From: Piscinibacter gummiphilus | Lineage (GTDB): Bacteria; Pseudomonadota; Gammaproteobacteria; Burkholderiales; Burkholderiaceae_C | Length of the DNA: 64,000 nucleotides | Assembly (NCBI RefSeq): GCF_002116905.1 | Contig: NZ_CP015118.1 | Coordinates: 744,001 to 808,000 of the forward strand | Direction of reading: 5' to 3' | Part shown: positions 34,288-43,197 of the stretch, piece after piece | Position numbering within the stretch: position 1 is the stretch's first letter | Layout: every line of letters starts with the position of its first letter | Notes under the pieces: generated by a model | What the model saw: the letters and a program-made list of their open reading frames with translations, nothing else | Databases searched by the model: none | Told to the model about the DNA's origin: nothing | Program-made: the position numbers and the translations under genes

Positions 34288-35211
34288 ATGACGGCCCGAC
34301 CTCTCCGTCGCATCGGCCTCGTCGGTTACGGCGAGGTGGGGCGCATCCTCGCCGAGGACCTGCGCGCCCAGGGCGTGGCCGTCTCCGCCTTCGACCTGAA
34401 GTTCGCGAAGGCGGACGAGGCGGCACCACTGCGTGCGCACGCCGAAGCGCACGGGGTGGCGGTGGCTGCATCCGCCCGCGCGCTGGCCGAAGGGGTGGAC
34501 CTCGTCGTGTGCGCGGTCACCGCGAGCCAGACGCTCGCGGCGGCCGAGGCCAGTGCCCCGGGCTGCGCCGGCGGCACGTGGTTCCTCGACTTCAACTCGG
34601 CGTCGCCCGGGGCCAAGGCCCGCGCGGCGGCGCGCGTGAACGAGGCCGGCGGGCGCTACGTCGAGGGTGCGGTGATGACCAGCGTGCCGCCGTACCGCCT
34701 CCGCGTGCCGATGCTGCTGGGCGGCCCCGACGCGGACGCGCTCGCCGCGCTGCTGGACCCGCTCGGCTTCGCCGCGCGGGTCGCCAGCGACCGGCTCGGC
34801 GTGGCCTCGGCCACCAAGATGTGCCGCAGCGTGATCATCAAGGGCATGGAGGCGATGATGATCGAGAGCCTCGTCACCGCCCGCCACTACGGCGTGGAGG
34901 ACAGCGTGCTCGCGTCCCTCGCCGAGACCTTCCCCCAGATCGACTGGGAGAAGCAGGCTGCCTACTTCTTCCAGCGCGTGATCGAACACGGCCGCCGCCG
35001 CAGCGAGGAAGTGCGCGAGGTGGCCGAGACCGTGCGCGAGGCCGGCCTCGTGCCCTGGAGCGCCGACGGCACGGCCGACCGCCAGGCCTGGGTGGCGAAC
35101 CTGGCCGACGACGGTGTCTTCACGCCGCGCGACTCACCCGGCTTTGCCCGCAGCGCCGACTGGCGCACCGAGGCCGACCGGCTGCTCGCGCGGCTCCATC
35201 CCAGCCCCTGA
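34288..35211 (+). CDS. NAD(P)-binding dehydrogenase with DUF1932 C-terminus
   Basis: A 307-residue protein with an N-terminal Rossmann fold of the 6-phosphogluconate/3-hydroxyisobutyrate dehydrogenase type (IGLVGYGEVGRILAEDL, then WFLDFNSASPGAK) and a helical DUF1932 C-terminal domain containing TKMCRSVIIKGMEAMMIES. The Lys in that segment is the position of the catalytic Lys in the beta-hydroxyacid dehydrogenase family. It is four bases after a Bug gene and 13 before another, inside the gallate cluster, so it may oxidise a side product of phenolic acid breakdown. The reaction is not known. Confidence 0.8.
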   Translation: MTARPLRRIGLVGYGEVGRILAEDLRAQGVAVSAFDLKFAKADEAAPLRAHAEAHGVAVAASARALAEGVDLVVCAVTASQTLAAAEASAPGCAGGTWFLDFNSASPGAKARAAARVNEAGGRYVEGAVMTSVPPYRLRVPMLLGGPDADALAALLDPLGFAARVASDRLGVASATKMCRSVIIKGMEAMMIESLVTARHYGVEDSVLASLAETFPQIDWEKQAAYFFQRVIEHGRRRSEEVREVAETVREAGLVPWSADGTADRQAWVANLADDGVFTPRDSPGFARSADWRTEADRLLARLHPSP

Positions 35212-35224
35212 CCCGGAGATCCCG

Positions 35225-36202
35225 ATGGTTTCGAACGACTTCCTGCACATGCGCAGGACGGTGATGCTCGCCCTCGCGGCAGCGGCCTGGCCCGCGGCGC
35301 GAGCCCAATCGACCAGGCCGCTGCGGCTCGTCGTGCCCTTCCCGCCGGGCGGTTCGACCGACATCCTCGCCCGCGCCATCGGCGCGAAGCTCGGGCCGGC
35401 GCTGGGCCAGACGGTGGTCATCGACAACAAGCCGGGGGCCGGCGGATCGCTCGGTGCGTCCGAGGTGGCCCGCGCGGAGCCGGATGGCCAGACGCTGCTG
35501 ATGGGCCACATCGGCACGCTCGCCGTGAACCCGGCGCTGTACCCGAAGCTGCCGTACGACCCCGTGAAGAGTTTCGCGCCGGTGGCCTGGGTGGCGCGGG
35601 TGCCCAACCTCCTCGTGGTGAGTGCGCGATCGTCCATCAAGACGCTGGCCGACCTGGTCGCCCAGGCGCGTGCGACGCCGGGGCACCTGACCTATTCGTC
35701 GGGCGGCAACGGCAGCGCCGCGCACATCGCGTTCGAGTACCTGAAGCTGCAGGCGAAGTTCCCGATGCTGCACATCCCGTACCGTGGCACCGGTCCCTCC
35801 GTGACCGACCTGATGGGCGGCCAGGTGGATGCCACCTTCACCGGTTCGCCGGTGGTGCTGCCCCACGTACGCAGCGGGCAACTGCGCGCGCTGGCGGTGT
35901 CGAGTGTCAAGCGCCTGCCGTCGTTGCCCGACGTGCCCACGGTGGCCGAGTGCGGGTTCCCCGGCTTCGACGCCGACCAGTGGTACGGCGTGGTGGCACC
36001 GGCCGGCACGCCCGCGGCGGTGGTGACGCGGCTCAACGCGGAGATCAACAAGGCGCTGCAGAACCCGCAGGTGGCGCAGCAGCTCGACGGAGAGGGCGCC
36101 GTGCCGGTGCCCGGGTCACCGCAGGCCTTCGGCGAGCTGATCGCGCGGGAGATCCCCCGCTGGGCGAAGGTGGTCCGGGCCGGGAACATGCGCGCCGACT
36201 GA
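35225..36202 (+). CDS. Bug-family (TctC-like) solute-binding protein, second in gallate cluster
   Basis: A 325-residue Bug receptor with a signal sequence (MRRTVMLALAAAAWPAARAQ), LRLVVPFPPGGSTDILARAI, VIDNKPGAGGSLGASEVARA and PKLPYDPVKSFAPVAWV. The GGSTD pocket motif is canonical, unlike that of the Bug protein 2 kb upstream, so the ligands probably differ. It is the last gene of the cluster. Its final 87 bases are also the coding end of the convergent membrane protein gene. Confidence 0.88.
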   Translation: MVSNDFLHMRRTVMLALAAAAWPAARAQSTRPLRLVVPFPPGGSTDILARAIGAKLGPALGQTVVIDNKPGAGGSLGASEVARAEPDGQTLLMGHIGTLAVNPALYPKLPYDPVKSFAPVAWVARVPNLLVVSARSSIKTLADLVAQARATPGHLTYSSGGNGSAAHIAFEYLKLQAKFPMLHIPYRGTGPSVTDLMGGQVDATFTGSPVVLPHVRSGQLRALAVSSVKRLPSLPDVPTVAECGFPGFDADQWYGVVAPAGTPAAVVTRLNAEINKALQNPQVAQQLDGEGAVPVPGSPQAFGELIAREIPRWAKVVRAGNMRAD

Positions 36203-37018
36203 GGCGGTGCCGGCGCGCCGCCGGACGAGGCGGCGCTGCATCGCCCGCGCGGCCTCGCCCGCGCGCAGCGAGGCGAGCAGGGCACCCAGCGCGCACAGGG
36301 CCGCAAGCGCGAGCGGACCGAACGCGAAACGCTGCTGCGTCACGGTGTCGCGCACCAGCGCGGCGGTGCCGGGCTTGGAGAACGCCTCGCAGAGGGACTG
36401 CAGTTCGTCCGCCCGGAACGGGCCCAGGGTCGCCGGTGTTCCCGCCGCGCAGTTCGCAGCCGTCACCCGCGTGCCGTCCGACATCGCCCGGGCCGAGTCC
36501 GGCCCCAGCAGGAACCACACCTTGCTCGTGCGGAACTGCAGCAGTGCGCGGTCGGTGGCGAAGCCGGCCGCGAGCAGCATCAACGCGAAGATCGCGCACG
36601 CGACCAGCACCGTGCGCACGAACTGCAGGCCCGGCGTCGGGAGCTTGTCCTCCGCGATGCGGCACTGCTCGTGGTCGAACAGCGGGCCGCATGCGTTCAC
36701 GTCCGCCAGGTCCTCGTCGTGGGCGACGGACCACCGCCCGAGCCGCCGCGCCTGCGCGAGCGTGCGCACTCGCGTGACGAAGAGGAACCGGAACTTCAGC
36801 AACCGGTCGCGCGCCTCGACGAGGGCGCCGATCTCGCGGTCCGCCATCGCCGCCCCACCCATCAGCAGCCGCCACACCCGCACCAGCACCGGGTGGGTCG
36901 ACCGCGTGCGCCAGCAGAGCCAGCCCACGAGCACGCCCATGATCGCCGCGCCGACGAGCGGCACCGGCACCGAAAGCCATTCGCCGATGCCGGCGGCGAG
37001 GTCCGTGATCTGATCCAT
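36116..37018 (-). CDS. Predicted three-helix membrane protein, DUF6216-like
   Basis: A 300-residue protein with three hydrophobic stretches: residues about 18-40 (PLVGAAIMGVLVGWLCW), 135-155 (TVLVACAIFALMLLAAGF) and 246-264 (GPLALAALCALGALLASL). The middle has a soluble, Cys-containing loop (NCAAGTPATLGPF). This resembles the DUF6216 family of unknown function. The stop lies 87 bases inside the convergent Bug gene, so the last 29 residues are antisense to that gene; this may be natural overlap or loss of an earlier stop. Start at ATG 37018 follows an AGGACA-type site. Confidence 0.65.
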   Translation of the reverse strand: MDQITDLAAGIGEWLSVPVPLVGAAIMGVLVGWLCWRTRSTHPVLVRVWRLLMGGAAMADREIGALVEARDRLLKFRFLFVTRVRTLAQARRLGRWSVAHDEDLADVNACGPLFDHEQCRIAEDKLPTPGLQFVRTVLVACAIFALMLLAAGFATDRALLQFRTSKVWFLLGPDSARAMSDGTRVTAANCAAGTPATLGPFRADELQSLCEAFSKPGTAALVRDTVTQQRFAFGPLALAALCALGALLASLRAGEAARAMQRRLVRRRAGTASVGAHVPGPDHLRPAGDLPRDQLAEGLR

Positions 37019-37103
37019 CCGTGTCCTTTCTCGTTGTTGTCCCAGGATGGACAGGATCGCAGGTTGGAGGCTCAGGGCATGAGCCACACCGAAGCGAAAT
37101 CGC

Positions 37104-37181
37104 GTCACCCCGATGAACATCGGGGTCCACCCTCCGCTGGCGTGCCGCGGGGCAGTGGATCCCGGCGTTCGCCGGGATGAC
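37104..37181. repeat. Dispersed double-hairpin repeat, copy 1
   Basis: Two related 27-base hairpins face each other across 24 bases. The first (37104-37130) has CCCCGATGAACATCGGGG as its core; the second (37155-37181) has TCCCGGCGTTCGCCGGGA. Copy 2 at 57655-57733 is the same element in reverse orientation: the first arm matches exactly and the second has one mismatch. The arrangement resembles REP/BIME elements spread by RAYT transposases. It lies between two genes, upstream of the PEP-mutase-family gene. Confidence 0.75.
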
Positions 37182-37223
37182 GGTTTGTTTACGATGCGGA
37201 GTCCCGTTCACGAGGTGTCCGCC

Positions 37224-38054
37224 ATGACCCGCATCGCCACGCTCCGTCACCGCTTCCGCGAACTCCACGCCACTGGCTGCTTCGTCCTGCCGAACCCCTG
37301 GGACCGCGGCAGCGCCCGCTGGCTCGCGGGCCACGGCCACGTGGCGCTCGCCACCACCAGCTCGGGCTGTGCCTGGTCCCTCGGTCGGCCCGACGGCGGG
37401 ATGGCCCGCGACGAGGTGCTCGAGCACCTGCGCGAGATGGTCGCGGCCACGGACCTTCCCGTGAACGCCGATTTCGAGAACGGCTTCGGGGCCGACCCGG
37501 CGGCCGTGGCCGAGAGCGTGCGGATGGCGGTGGACACCGGGGTCGCGGGCCTGTCGATCGAAGACTCGACGGGCAACCCGGCGCAACCGCTGTTCGACCT
37601 GGACATCGCGGTGGCCCGCTTGCGCGCCGCCCGCGCCGTGATCGACACCGCCGGCGGCGACACGCTGCTGGTGGGCCGCGCCGAGAACTTCTTCGTGGGC
37701 CGGCCCGACCTCGACGACACGCTCGTGCGCCTGAAGGCCTACGCCGAGGCGGGCGCCGACTGCCTCTACGCGCCGGGCATCCGCACCCGCGAGCAGATCG
37801 CCGCGGTGGTGGCGGCCGTGGCACCGAAGCCGGTCAACCTGCTGATCGGCTGGGCCAGCGACCTGACGATGGCCGACATCGCCGCGCTGGGCGTGCGCCG
37901 CGTGAGCGTGGGCGGCGCCCTCGCGCGCTCGGCCTGGGGCGGCTTCATGCGCGCCGCCCGCGGCCTGTCGGCGGGCCGCTTCGACGGCTTCGCCGACGCG
38001 GCCCCGGGTGTCGAACTCAACGCGTTCTTCGCAGGGCCGCCGTCGTCCACGTGA
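37224..38054 (+). CDS. Isocitrate lyase/PEP mutase-family protein
   Basis: A 276-residue TIM-barrel protein of the isocitrate lyase/phosphoenolpyruvate mutase superfamily. Visible features are CFVLPNPWDRGSARWL, LPVNADFENGFG (metal-binding Asp/Glu), VAGLSIEDSTG and LVGRAENFF. The family includes 2-methylisocitrate lyase, oxaloacetate hydrolase and phosphonate mutases, all of which break or form C-C or P-C bonds next to a carboxylate. The KKCGH-type lyase loop is absent, so a true isocitrate lyase is unlikely. The start at MTRIATLRHRF follows GAGGT. The repeat element lies just upstream; the thioesterase gene follows 58 bases downstream. Confidence 0.85.
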   Translation: MTRIATLRHRFRELHATGCFVLPNPWDRGSARWLAGHGHVALATTSSGCAWSLGRPDGGMARDEVLEHLREMVAATDLPVNADFENGFGADPAAVAESVRMAVDTGVAGLSIEDSTGNPAQPLFDLDIAVARLRAARAVIDTAGGDTLLVGRAENFFVGRPDLDDTLVRLKAYAEAGADCLYAPGIRTREQIAAVVAAVAPKPVNLLIGWASDLTMADIAALGVRRVSVGGALARSAWGGFMRAARGLSAGRFDGFADAAPGVELNAFFAGPPSST

Positions 38055-38112
38055 CAGGCAAATCGCCTGGAACGCCTAGGATGGGGGCATCGTTGTCTTT
38101 CCCGCTGTGCCC

Positions 38113-38916
38113 ATGACCCCCTTCGACAACGCCGTCGCGCTGCAGCCCCGGCCCGACGGCACCCAGACCGGCCACACCAGCCCCGCCTACGCCAACATGG
38201 TGGGCCCGTTCGGCGGCATCACCGCGGCCCAGGTCGTGCAGTCCGTGCTGAACCACCCGCAGCTGCTGGGCGAACCCGTGTCGCTGACGGTGAACTACTG
38301 CGCGGCGCTGGCCGACGGTGCGTTCACGGCCGTCGCGCGTCCCGTGCGCACGAACCGCTCCACGCAGCACTGGACGGTGGAACTGCAGCAGCAGGGCGAG
38401 GTGGTGGTGACGGCCACCGTGTTCACCGCGCTGCGCCGCGAGACCTGGCGGCACGACGAACACCGCATGCCCGACGTGCCCGAGCCCGAGACGCTCACGC
38501 CCATCCCGCCGCAGAACCGCGTGGCCTGGCTCGACCGCTACGAGATGCGCCTGCTGCAGGGCGGCATCCCGCAGAAGTGGGACGGCTCGGAACTGGCCGA
38601 CAGCGTCACCCGCCTGTGGGTGCGCGACCAGCCGCCGCGGGCGCTGGACCACGCCTCGCTGACCGCACTGTGCGACGTGTTCTTCCCGCGCGTGTGGCGC
38701 CGCCGCGCGACGCCGGTGCCGGCGGGCACGGTGTCCATGACCATCTACTACCACGCCGACGGCGCGCTGCTGCGCGAGACCGGCGACGAGCCGCTGCTGG
38801 GCCAGGCGCAGGCCCAGGGCTTCCGGGGCGGCTACTTCGACCAGACCGCGCAGCTGTGGAACCGCCACGGCGAACTGCTCGCCACCACGCACCAGGTCGT
38901 CTACTACAAGGAATGA
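38113..38916 (+). CDS. Acyl-CoA thioesterase, double hot-dog (TesB-like)
   Basis: A 267-residue protein with the two-domain hot-dog architecture of TesB-like thioesterases, hydrolysing acyl-CoA to free acid and CoA. The N-terminal half has MVGPFGGITAAQVVQSVLNH and the strand TVNYCAALADGAFTAVARPV; the C-terminal half ends with FDQTAQLWNRHGELLATTHQ, matching the conserved TesB region with an Asp and a Thr/Gln pair. A GTG two codons upstream could also start. It is convergent with the metallo-beta-lactamase-fold gene, separated by a 13-base-stem hairpin. Chain length preference unknown. Confidence 0.83.
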   Translation: MTPFDNAVALQPRPDGTQTGHTSPAYANMVGPFGGITAAQVVQSVLNHPQLLGEPVSLTVNYCAALADGAFTAVARPVRTNRSTQHWTVELQQQGEVVVTATVFTALRRETWRHDEHRMPDVPEPETLTPIPPQNRVAWLDRYEMRLLQGGIPQKWDGSELADSVTRLWVRDQPPRALDHASLTALCDVFFPRVWRRRATPVPAGTVSMTIYYHADGALLRETGDEPLLGQAQAQGFRGGYFDQTAQLWNRHGELLATTHQVVYYKE

Positions 38917-38929
38917 CGGACCCTTGGTC

Positions 38930-38965
38930 CGCCGTGCCGGGGCCCTCGCGGACCCCGGCACGGCG
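38930..38965. terminator. Thirteen-base-stem terminator-like hairpin between convergent genes
   Basis: CGCCGTGCCGGGG pairs perfectly with CCCCGGCACGGCG around a 10-base loop. It lies 14 bases after the thioesterase stop and about 40 bases beyond the convergent gene's stop, so it can serve both. No T-run is present, as is common in GC-rich genomes. Confidence 0.6.
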
Positions 38966-39003
38966 CCTCGACGACACCGGCGGCACCTCGCCGGCGAAGA
39001 CGG

Positions 39004-41214
39004 TCAGACCACCGCGATCGTGAACGTGTAGCTGCTGGTGGTGCCGCCGTCCGGCGACACCACGTCCACCTTGACGATGCTGCCGGCCGACACCGCGACG
39101 GTGGTGGCCGCGCCCGGCGTCACCGACGTGCCGTTCACCTTCAGCGACGACACCTTCGTCGACAGCGGCACGGGCTTGAACGACACGCTCGTGGTGCCGG
39201 CGGGCACGTTGATCGTGTACGCGTAGGTCCACGGGTCGAACTTGTCCGGCAGCGAGTTGGGCACGCCGTTGGCCGGCGCCGCCCAGAACACGTCCGTGCC
39301 CACGAGCTTGCCGCCCGTCAACTCGACGTGGCTCAGCACCGAATACTTGCGGTAGCCGTCGGCCACGTTGTAGTCCACGGCCGCGGCCGTGGGGTACACC
39401 GCGGTGGGTTTGGTCAGGTAGTCGACCGCGGCCGCGTACTTGCCGATGGGGCCGATCGCGATCCAGTTCTTGTTGCGCCACATGTCGCCCACGATGCTCA
39501 TGCGGTCGCCGCCCTTGCTGCCGCCGCGGATCGACGGCAGCGTCACGGCATTGCCCTGGTCGATGATCTGCTGGAAGCACTTCACGAAGTTGTTGACGGC
39601 CTCCATGCCCACCGGCGTCTCCTGGTGGGCGTTGGTGACCTCGACGATCTCGCCGAGCGTGCTGCTCTTCCGGTAGTTGGCGACGAGTTGCTGGGTGAGC
39701 GACAGGAACAGGTCGACCTTCACGCTCTGGTACTGCGTGGTGTCGGCGGTGTGCGGGCGGTTGCAGGCCCACATGTCGGAGCCGAACACCCAGCCGGTCT
39801 GGTTGACGATGAAGGTCACCGTGCCGTTCGTGTGGCCGGGCTGGATCCACACCGTGCCCTGCACGTTGCCGAGGTCCAGCACCTGGCCGTCGGCCACGGC
39901 CACCGCCGACGTGCCGGCGGCCTTGAAGTCGGTGCGGCTCGATGCCATGAACGCGGCCTTCTCGATGGCCGATGCGTACAGCGTGACCCCGGCCGACGTG
40001 AAGTTCCAGATCTGCTCGGCGTGGTCGGGGTGGTTGTGGCCCACGATCACGTCGTACGGCTTCGTCGCGATCGTGTCGATGAAGGTCTTCAGGTTGGCCT
40101 TCTGGTAGCCGTACTCGCCGCAGTCGAACACGAGGCCGCGGTCGGAGCCCTCGATGTAGAACACGAAGGCCTGGTAGTACTCGGCGGGGTTGTGGATCTT
40201 CCACACGGTGGGCGAGGTGGCCGTGCCGGGGTGCATCAGCTTCGCCTGGAACGCGCCCACCTGCGGGCGCACGATGTTCCACATGAACTCGCGCACCGGG
40301 CTCGACACGAGGCCGTTCTTCTTCGCCACCGTCTTCAGCCGGTAGAGGCGCGAGTCGGTGGTGGAGGAGAGCGGGTTGACGAACTGCAGCACGCCGTCGG
40401 CGGTGAAGTCGTACACGGCGCCGGCGGTGGTCGGGTCGGCGGGCTCCTTGCCGTCGAAGGTCACGGTGTAGTAGATCGTCGCGCCGTCGGTGGGCGTGGA
40501 GATGCGCACGTAGCGGCGCGGGGCCGTGGTGCCGGGCTTGCACATCACCTGCGTGGGCGACACGAACTTGGCGGTGATGGCCGCGAGGATCGCCTTGGCG
40601 TCGGCCTCGGTGACCGTGCCGGACGGCGAAAACGCCGTGGCGCTGGTGCCGGCCATGCAGCCGGCTGCCACGAGGGCGTTGACACTCGCGCGGCGCGCGG
40701 GCGTGATCGACGCGGCGTCGGCGAAGCCGGCGAGGGCGTCGGCGGCAGACGCGGGGACCAGGAAGGCCTTCACGTACATCTCCGCCGCTTCCTCGCGCGT
40801 GACGTTGCGGTCGGGGTGGAAGTAGCCCTGCGAGTTGCTGACCACCGCCTCCTCGAGCGCGGTCTCGATCTGCTTCGCGTACGGCGTGGCGCCGATGAAC
40901 ACGTCGACGAACGTGGGCTGCACGGCCTTGTACGCGTCGTTGTACTCGGACGAATGCACCCAGTCGAAGTGGTTCGCGATCGTCGCGACGAACGCGCCGC
41001 GGGTGAGGGTGGCCGACGAGGCGGGCGAAGGTGCGGGTTCGTCGTCGTCGCTGCCGCCGCAGGCCGACAGCGTGGCCGCGGTGGTGGACGCGAGCAGGGC
41101 CGGCACCCCGATCAGCTTGCCGAAGAGGCGGCGGGTCATGCGCTCGGGCGCATCGGGTGTGGCGGTGCGGCGTGCCACGGGAATCTCGTTCTCGGCCTGG
41201 GTCTTGTCGCTCAT
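39004..41214 (-). CDS. Tat-exported SLH / metallo-beta-lactamase-fold lipoprotein
   Basis: A 736-residue multidomain protein. A twin-arginine signal (TRRLFGKLIGVPALLAST) runs into a lipobox-like LSACGGSDDD. Residues about 70-225 look like S-layer-homology repeats (GYFHPDRNVTREEAAEMYVK). A chitobiase-C-like beta domain follows (TDGATIYYTVTFDGKEPADP). The metallo-beta-lactamase domain has VGHNHPDHAEQIW near residue 392, an HxHxDH-type dinuclear metal motif, plus PGHTNGTVTFIV. The C-terminal 90 residues form a cadherin-like beta sandwich (STKVSSLKVNGTSVTPGA). It is probably a surface hydrolase. It stands alone on its strand. The substrate is unknown. Confidence 0.8.
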   Translation of the reverse strand: MSDKTQAENEIPVARRTATPDAPERMTRRLFGKLIGVPALLASTTAATLSACGGSDDDEPAPSPASSATLTRGAFVATIANHFDWVHSSEYNDAYKAVQPTFVDVFIGATPYAKQIETALEEAVVSNSQGYFHPDRNVTREEAAEMYVKAFLVPASAADALAGFADAASITPARRASVNALVAAGCMAGTSATAFSPSGTVTEADAKAILAAITAKFVSPTQVMCKPGTTAPRRYVRISTPTDGATIYYTVTFDGKEPADPTTAGAVYDFTADGVLQFVNPLSSTTDSRLYRLKTVAKKNGLVSSPVREFMWNIVRPQVGAFQAKLMHPGTATSPTVWKIHNPAEYYQAFVFYIEGSDRGLVFDCGEYGYQKANLKTFIDTIATKPYDVIVGHNHPDHAEQIWNFTSAGVTLYASAIEKAAFMASSRTDFKAAGTSAVAVADGQVLDLGNVQGTVWIQPGHTNGTVTFIVNQTGWVFGSDMWACNRPHTADTTQYQSVKVDLFLSLTQQLVANYRKSSTLGEIVEVTNAHQETPVGMEAVNNFVKCFQQIIDQGNAVTLPSIRGGSKGGDRMSIVGDMWRNKNWIAIGPIGKYAAAVDYLTKPTAVYPTAAAVDYNVADGYRKYSVLSHVELTGGKLVGTDVFWAAPANGVPNSLPDKFDPWTYAYTINVPAGTTSVSFKPVPLSTKVSSLKVNGTSVTPGAATTVAVSAGSIVKVDVVSPDGGTTSSYTFTIAVV

Positions 41215-41358
41215 GAAGTCCTCTTGCTCGGCGTCTTCTCGATCGGTGCCGGGGCCGGCGGCCCTGGCGAACGCAAAATGTACGATCTGGTACGTTCGTG
41301 AATTTCGGGGACTTTCCCTGATGGACGGATCGCTGCCGAAGACGCGGCGCGGTGGGGG

Positions 41359-43197
41359 TCAGGCCGTGCCCACGGGCCACTCGAGCACGACGGCTGCGCC
41401 GCGCCCGACCCCGGGTTCCAGCCACAGGCGGGCGCCGATGGCTTCCGCCCGCGTGCGCATGTTCGCCACACCGCGGCCATGGTTCGGCGACGGGGCCGAG
41501 GGTGCGAGACCCACGCCGTTGTCGGAGAGCCGCAGTTCGATCACGGGCGCGGTGCCGTCGCTGCAGTGCGCGTGCATCACCACCTGCGTGGCCCGCGCGT
41601 GCTTGAGCACGTTGGTGAAGGCCTCGAGCAGGATGCGCTGCACCTGCAGCACCGACTCGGGCGACAGCTGGGGCAGCGGCGGCAGGCGGTCCACGTCCCA
41701 CAGCACCTCGATGCCGGCGGCCTTCAGCCGTGGCTGCAGGCGGTACCGCAGGGTCGCGAGCACCGTCGCGAGGTCGCTGTGCACCGGCTGCAGCGAATCG
41801 ACCGCGAGGCGCATCTCGTCGAGCGCCATCTGCACGTGTTCCGTGAGCTGGTCCGGGTCGGTGTCCCGGTGGGTCACGAGGTTGAGCAGGCCCACGAGCT
41901 GCGAGCCGACCCCGTCATGGATCTCCCGCATGATGCGCTGGCGCTCCTTCAGGACGGCCTGCTCCTCCTTCTGCCGGCGCAATGCCTCGAAGGCCTCGCC
42001 GAGTTGCCGCTCGCGTTCGGCCACGCGGTGCACCAGCTCCTCGTTCAACGCCTTGTGTTCGCGCTCGGTGCGGCTGTAGCGCTCCACCACGAGGCCGGCG
42101 AGGATCAGCAGGAAGAAGAACAGCGCATGCGGCGTCAGCGGGAAACCGAGGCCCGTCGCGTGGGCCGAGCGCACCGTGACCAGGTCGTGGAGACCGGTCG
42201 CGAGCAGCAGGCTGCCCGCGCCCAGCACGACCCACGCGATGGCACGGCGCTCCACGAACGCCGAGCGCAGCACCACGGCGAAACAGACCATGCCCGCAGC
42301 CCACAGCAGCCACAGCGCGCCGTCCCAGGGCCAGCGGCGGCCCAGCGCGAAGGACGACGCGGCCAGCACCGCGACGATCCACACGACGGCCCGCTGCACG
42401 GTGGCGAGCCACCGGGGCTGCCGGTCGAGCGCGAGCAGTACGAACCGGGCGATCAGCGCGAGCTGCACGCCGTAGCTGACGGCCATGAGGCCGCCCCACA
42501 CGGGCCATGGCAGCGGGGCCGTCGGAAGGAGGCGGTCGAACTGGCGCAGCGACCCGAGCAGCACCGCGGTGCCGAAGCAGCCGTAGAGGGGCACGCGCTG
42601 GCGCCACCACAGGCCGAGGGACAGTCCGCCCATCAGCAGCATGCTGGTGCCATAGGCCGCGGCGGCGTACTGGTCGCGCTGCAGGCGCGACGCGCGCTCG
42701 GCCTCCGCCGCCGCCAGCGGCCCGAGGCCCACGGGCGACAGTCCGCCCCCGCGCAGGGCCTGCGCCGTCACGTCCAGCTGCAGCAGGTTGGGGCGGTCGG
42801 TGTGCAGCAGCGCAGCGGGCAGCGGCACCAGGTGGCCGAACTTTCCCGCGTCGTCGAACGGGCTGCCGGGCCGGCCCAGCTGGCGCACCAGGGTGCCGTT
42901 GACACGCACGGCGACCTGGTTGCCGACCGCCTCGAGCCACAGCGCGTGGTCGGTGCCGGCGGGCAGGGCCGGCAGCGCGATCCGGTACAGCGCCTCGCCG
43001 GACACGCCGGGTGAGGCGCTGTCCCAGCGGTGGCGCAGCGAGACGGTGCGTGGCGGCGCGGGTGGTGCACCGTCGGGGCGAAGCGTCACTTCGGCGGTGT
43101 CGAACCGCTGGATCGGCGCGGCGTTGTCGTCGGCGTGGCAGGCCGCCAGGGCCAGGGCCAGGGCCAGCAGCGCGGCACACGCCGCCCGCCAGGTCAC
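41359..43197 (-). CDS. Sensor histidine kinase, 7TMR-DISM type (NarL-like partner)
   Basis: A 612-residue kinase. The N-terminus (LALALALAACHADD) looks like a lipoprotein signal. A beta-rich periplasmic domain (about 30-180) precedes seven hydrophobic helices (about 180-390), a coiled coil, and a HisKA_3 dimerisation domain with the phospho-His in MREIHDGVGSQLVGLLN. The ATPase domain shows EAFTNVLKHA (N box), SDNGVG (G1) and GRGVANM (G2). It starts at GTG 43197, overlapping the response regulator stop as GTGA, so the pair is translationally coupled. A PhoD-like phosphatase heads the operon. Confidence 0.88.
   Translation of the reverse strand: MTWRAACAALLALALALAACHADDNAAPIQRFDTAEVTLRPDGAPPAPPRTVSLRHRWDSASPGVSGEALYRIALPALPAGTDHALWLEAVGNQVAVRVNGTLVRQLGRPGSPFDDAGKFGHLVPLPAALLHTDRPNLLQLDVTAQALRGGGLSPVGLGPLAAAEAERASRLQRDQYAAAAYGTSMLLMGGLSLGLWWRQRVPLYGCFGTAVLLGSLRQFDRLLPTAPLPWPVWGGLMAVSYGVQLALIARFVLLALDRQPRWLATVQRAVVWIVAVLAASSFALGRRWPWDGALWLLWAAGMVCFAVVLRSAFVERRAIAWVVLGAGSLLLATGLHDLVTVRSAHATGLGFPLTPHALFFFLLILAGLVVERYSRTEREHKALNEELVHRVAERERQLGEAFEALRRQKEEQAVLKERQRIMREIHDGVGSQLVGLLNLVTHRDTDPDQLTEHVQMALDEMRLAVDSLQPVHSDLATVLATLRYRLQPRLKAAGIEVLWDVDRLPPLPQLSPESVLQVQRILLEAFTNVLKHARATQVVMHAHCSDGTAPVIELRLSDNGVGLAPSAPSPNHGRGVANMRTRAEAIGARLWLEPGVGRGAAVVLEWPVGTA

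Noticed and set aside
37104..37181. REP-like pair considered as a CRISPR array
   Set aside because: Only two palindromic arms per site, no evenly spaced identical repeats, and the second copy is 20 kb away in reverse orientation.
41280..41305. GTACG direct repeats upstream of the metallo-beta-lactamase-fold gene
   Set aside because: Two copies of five bases are too short to support an operator by themselves.
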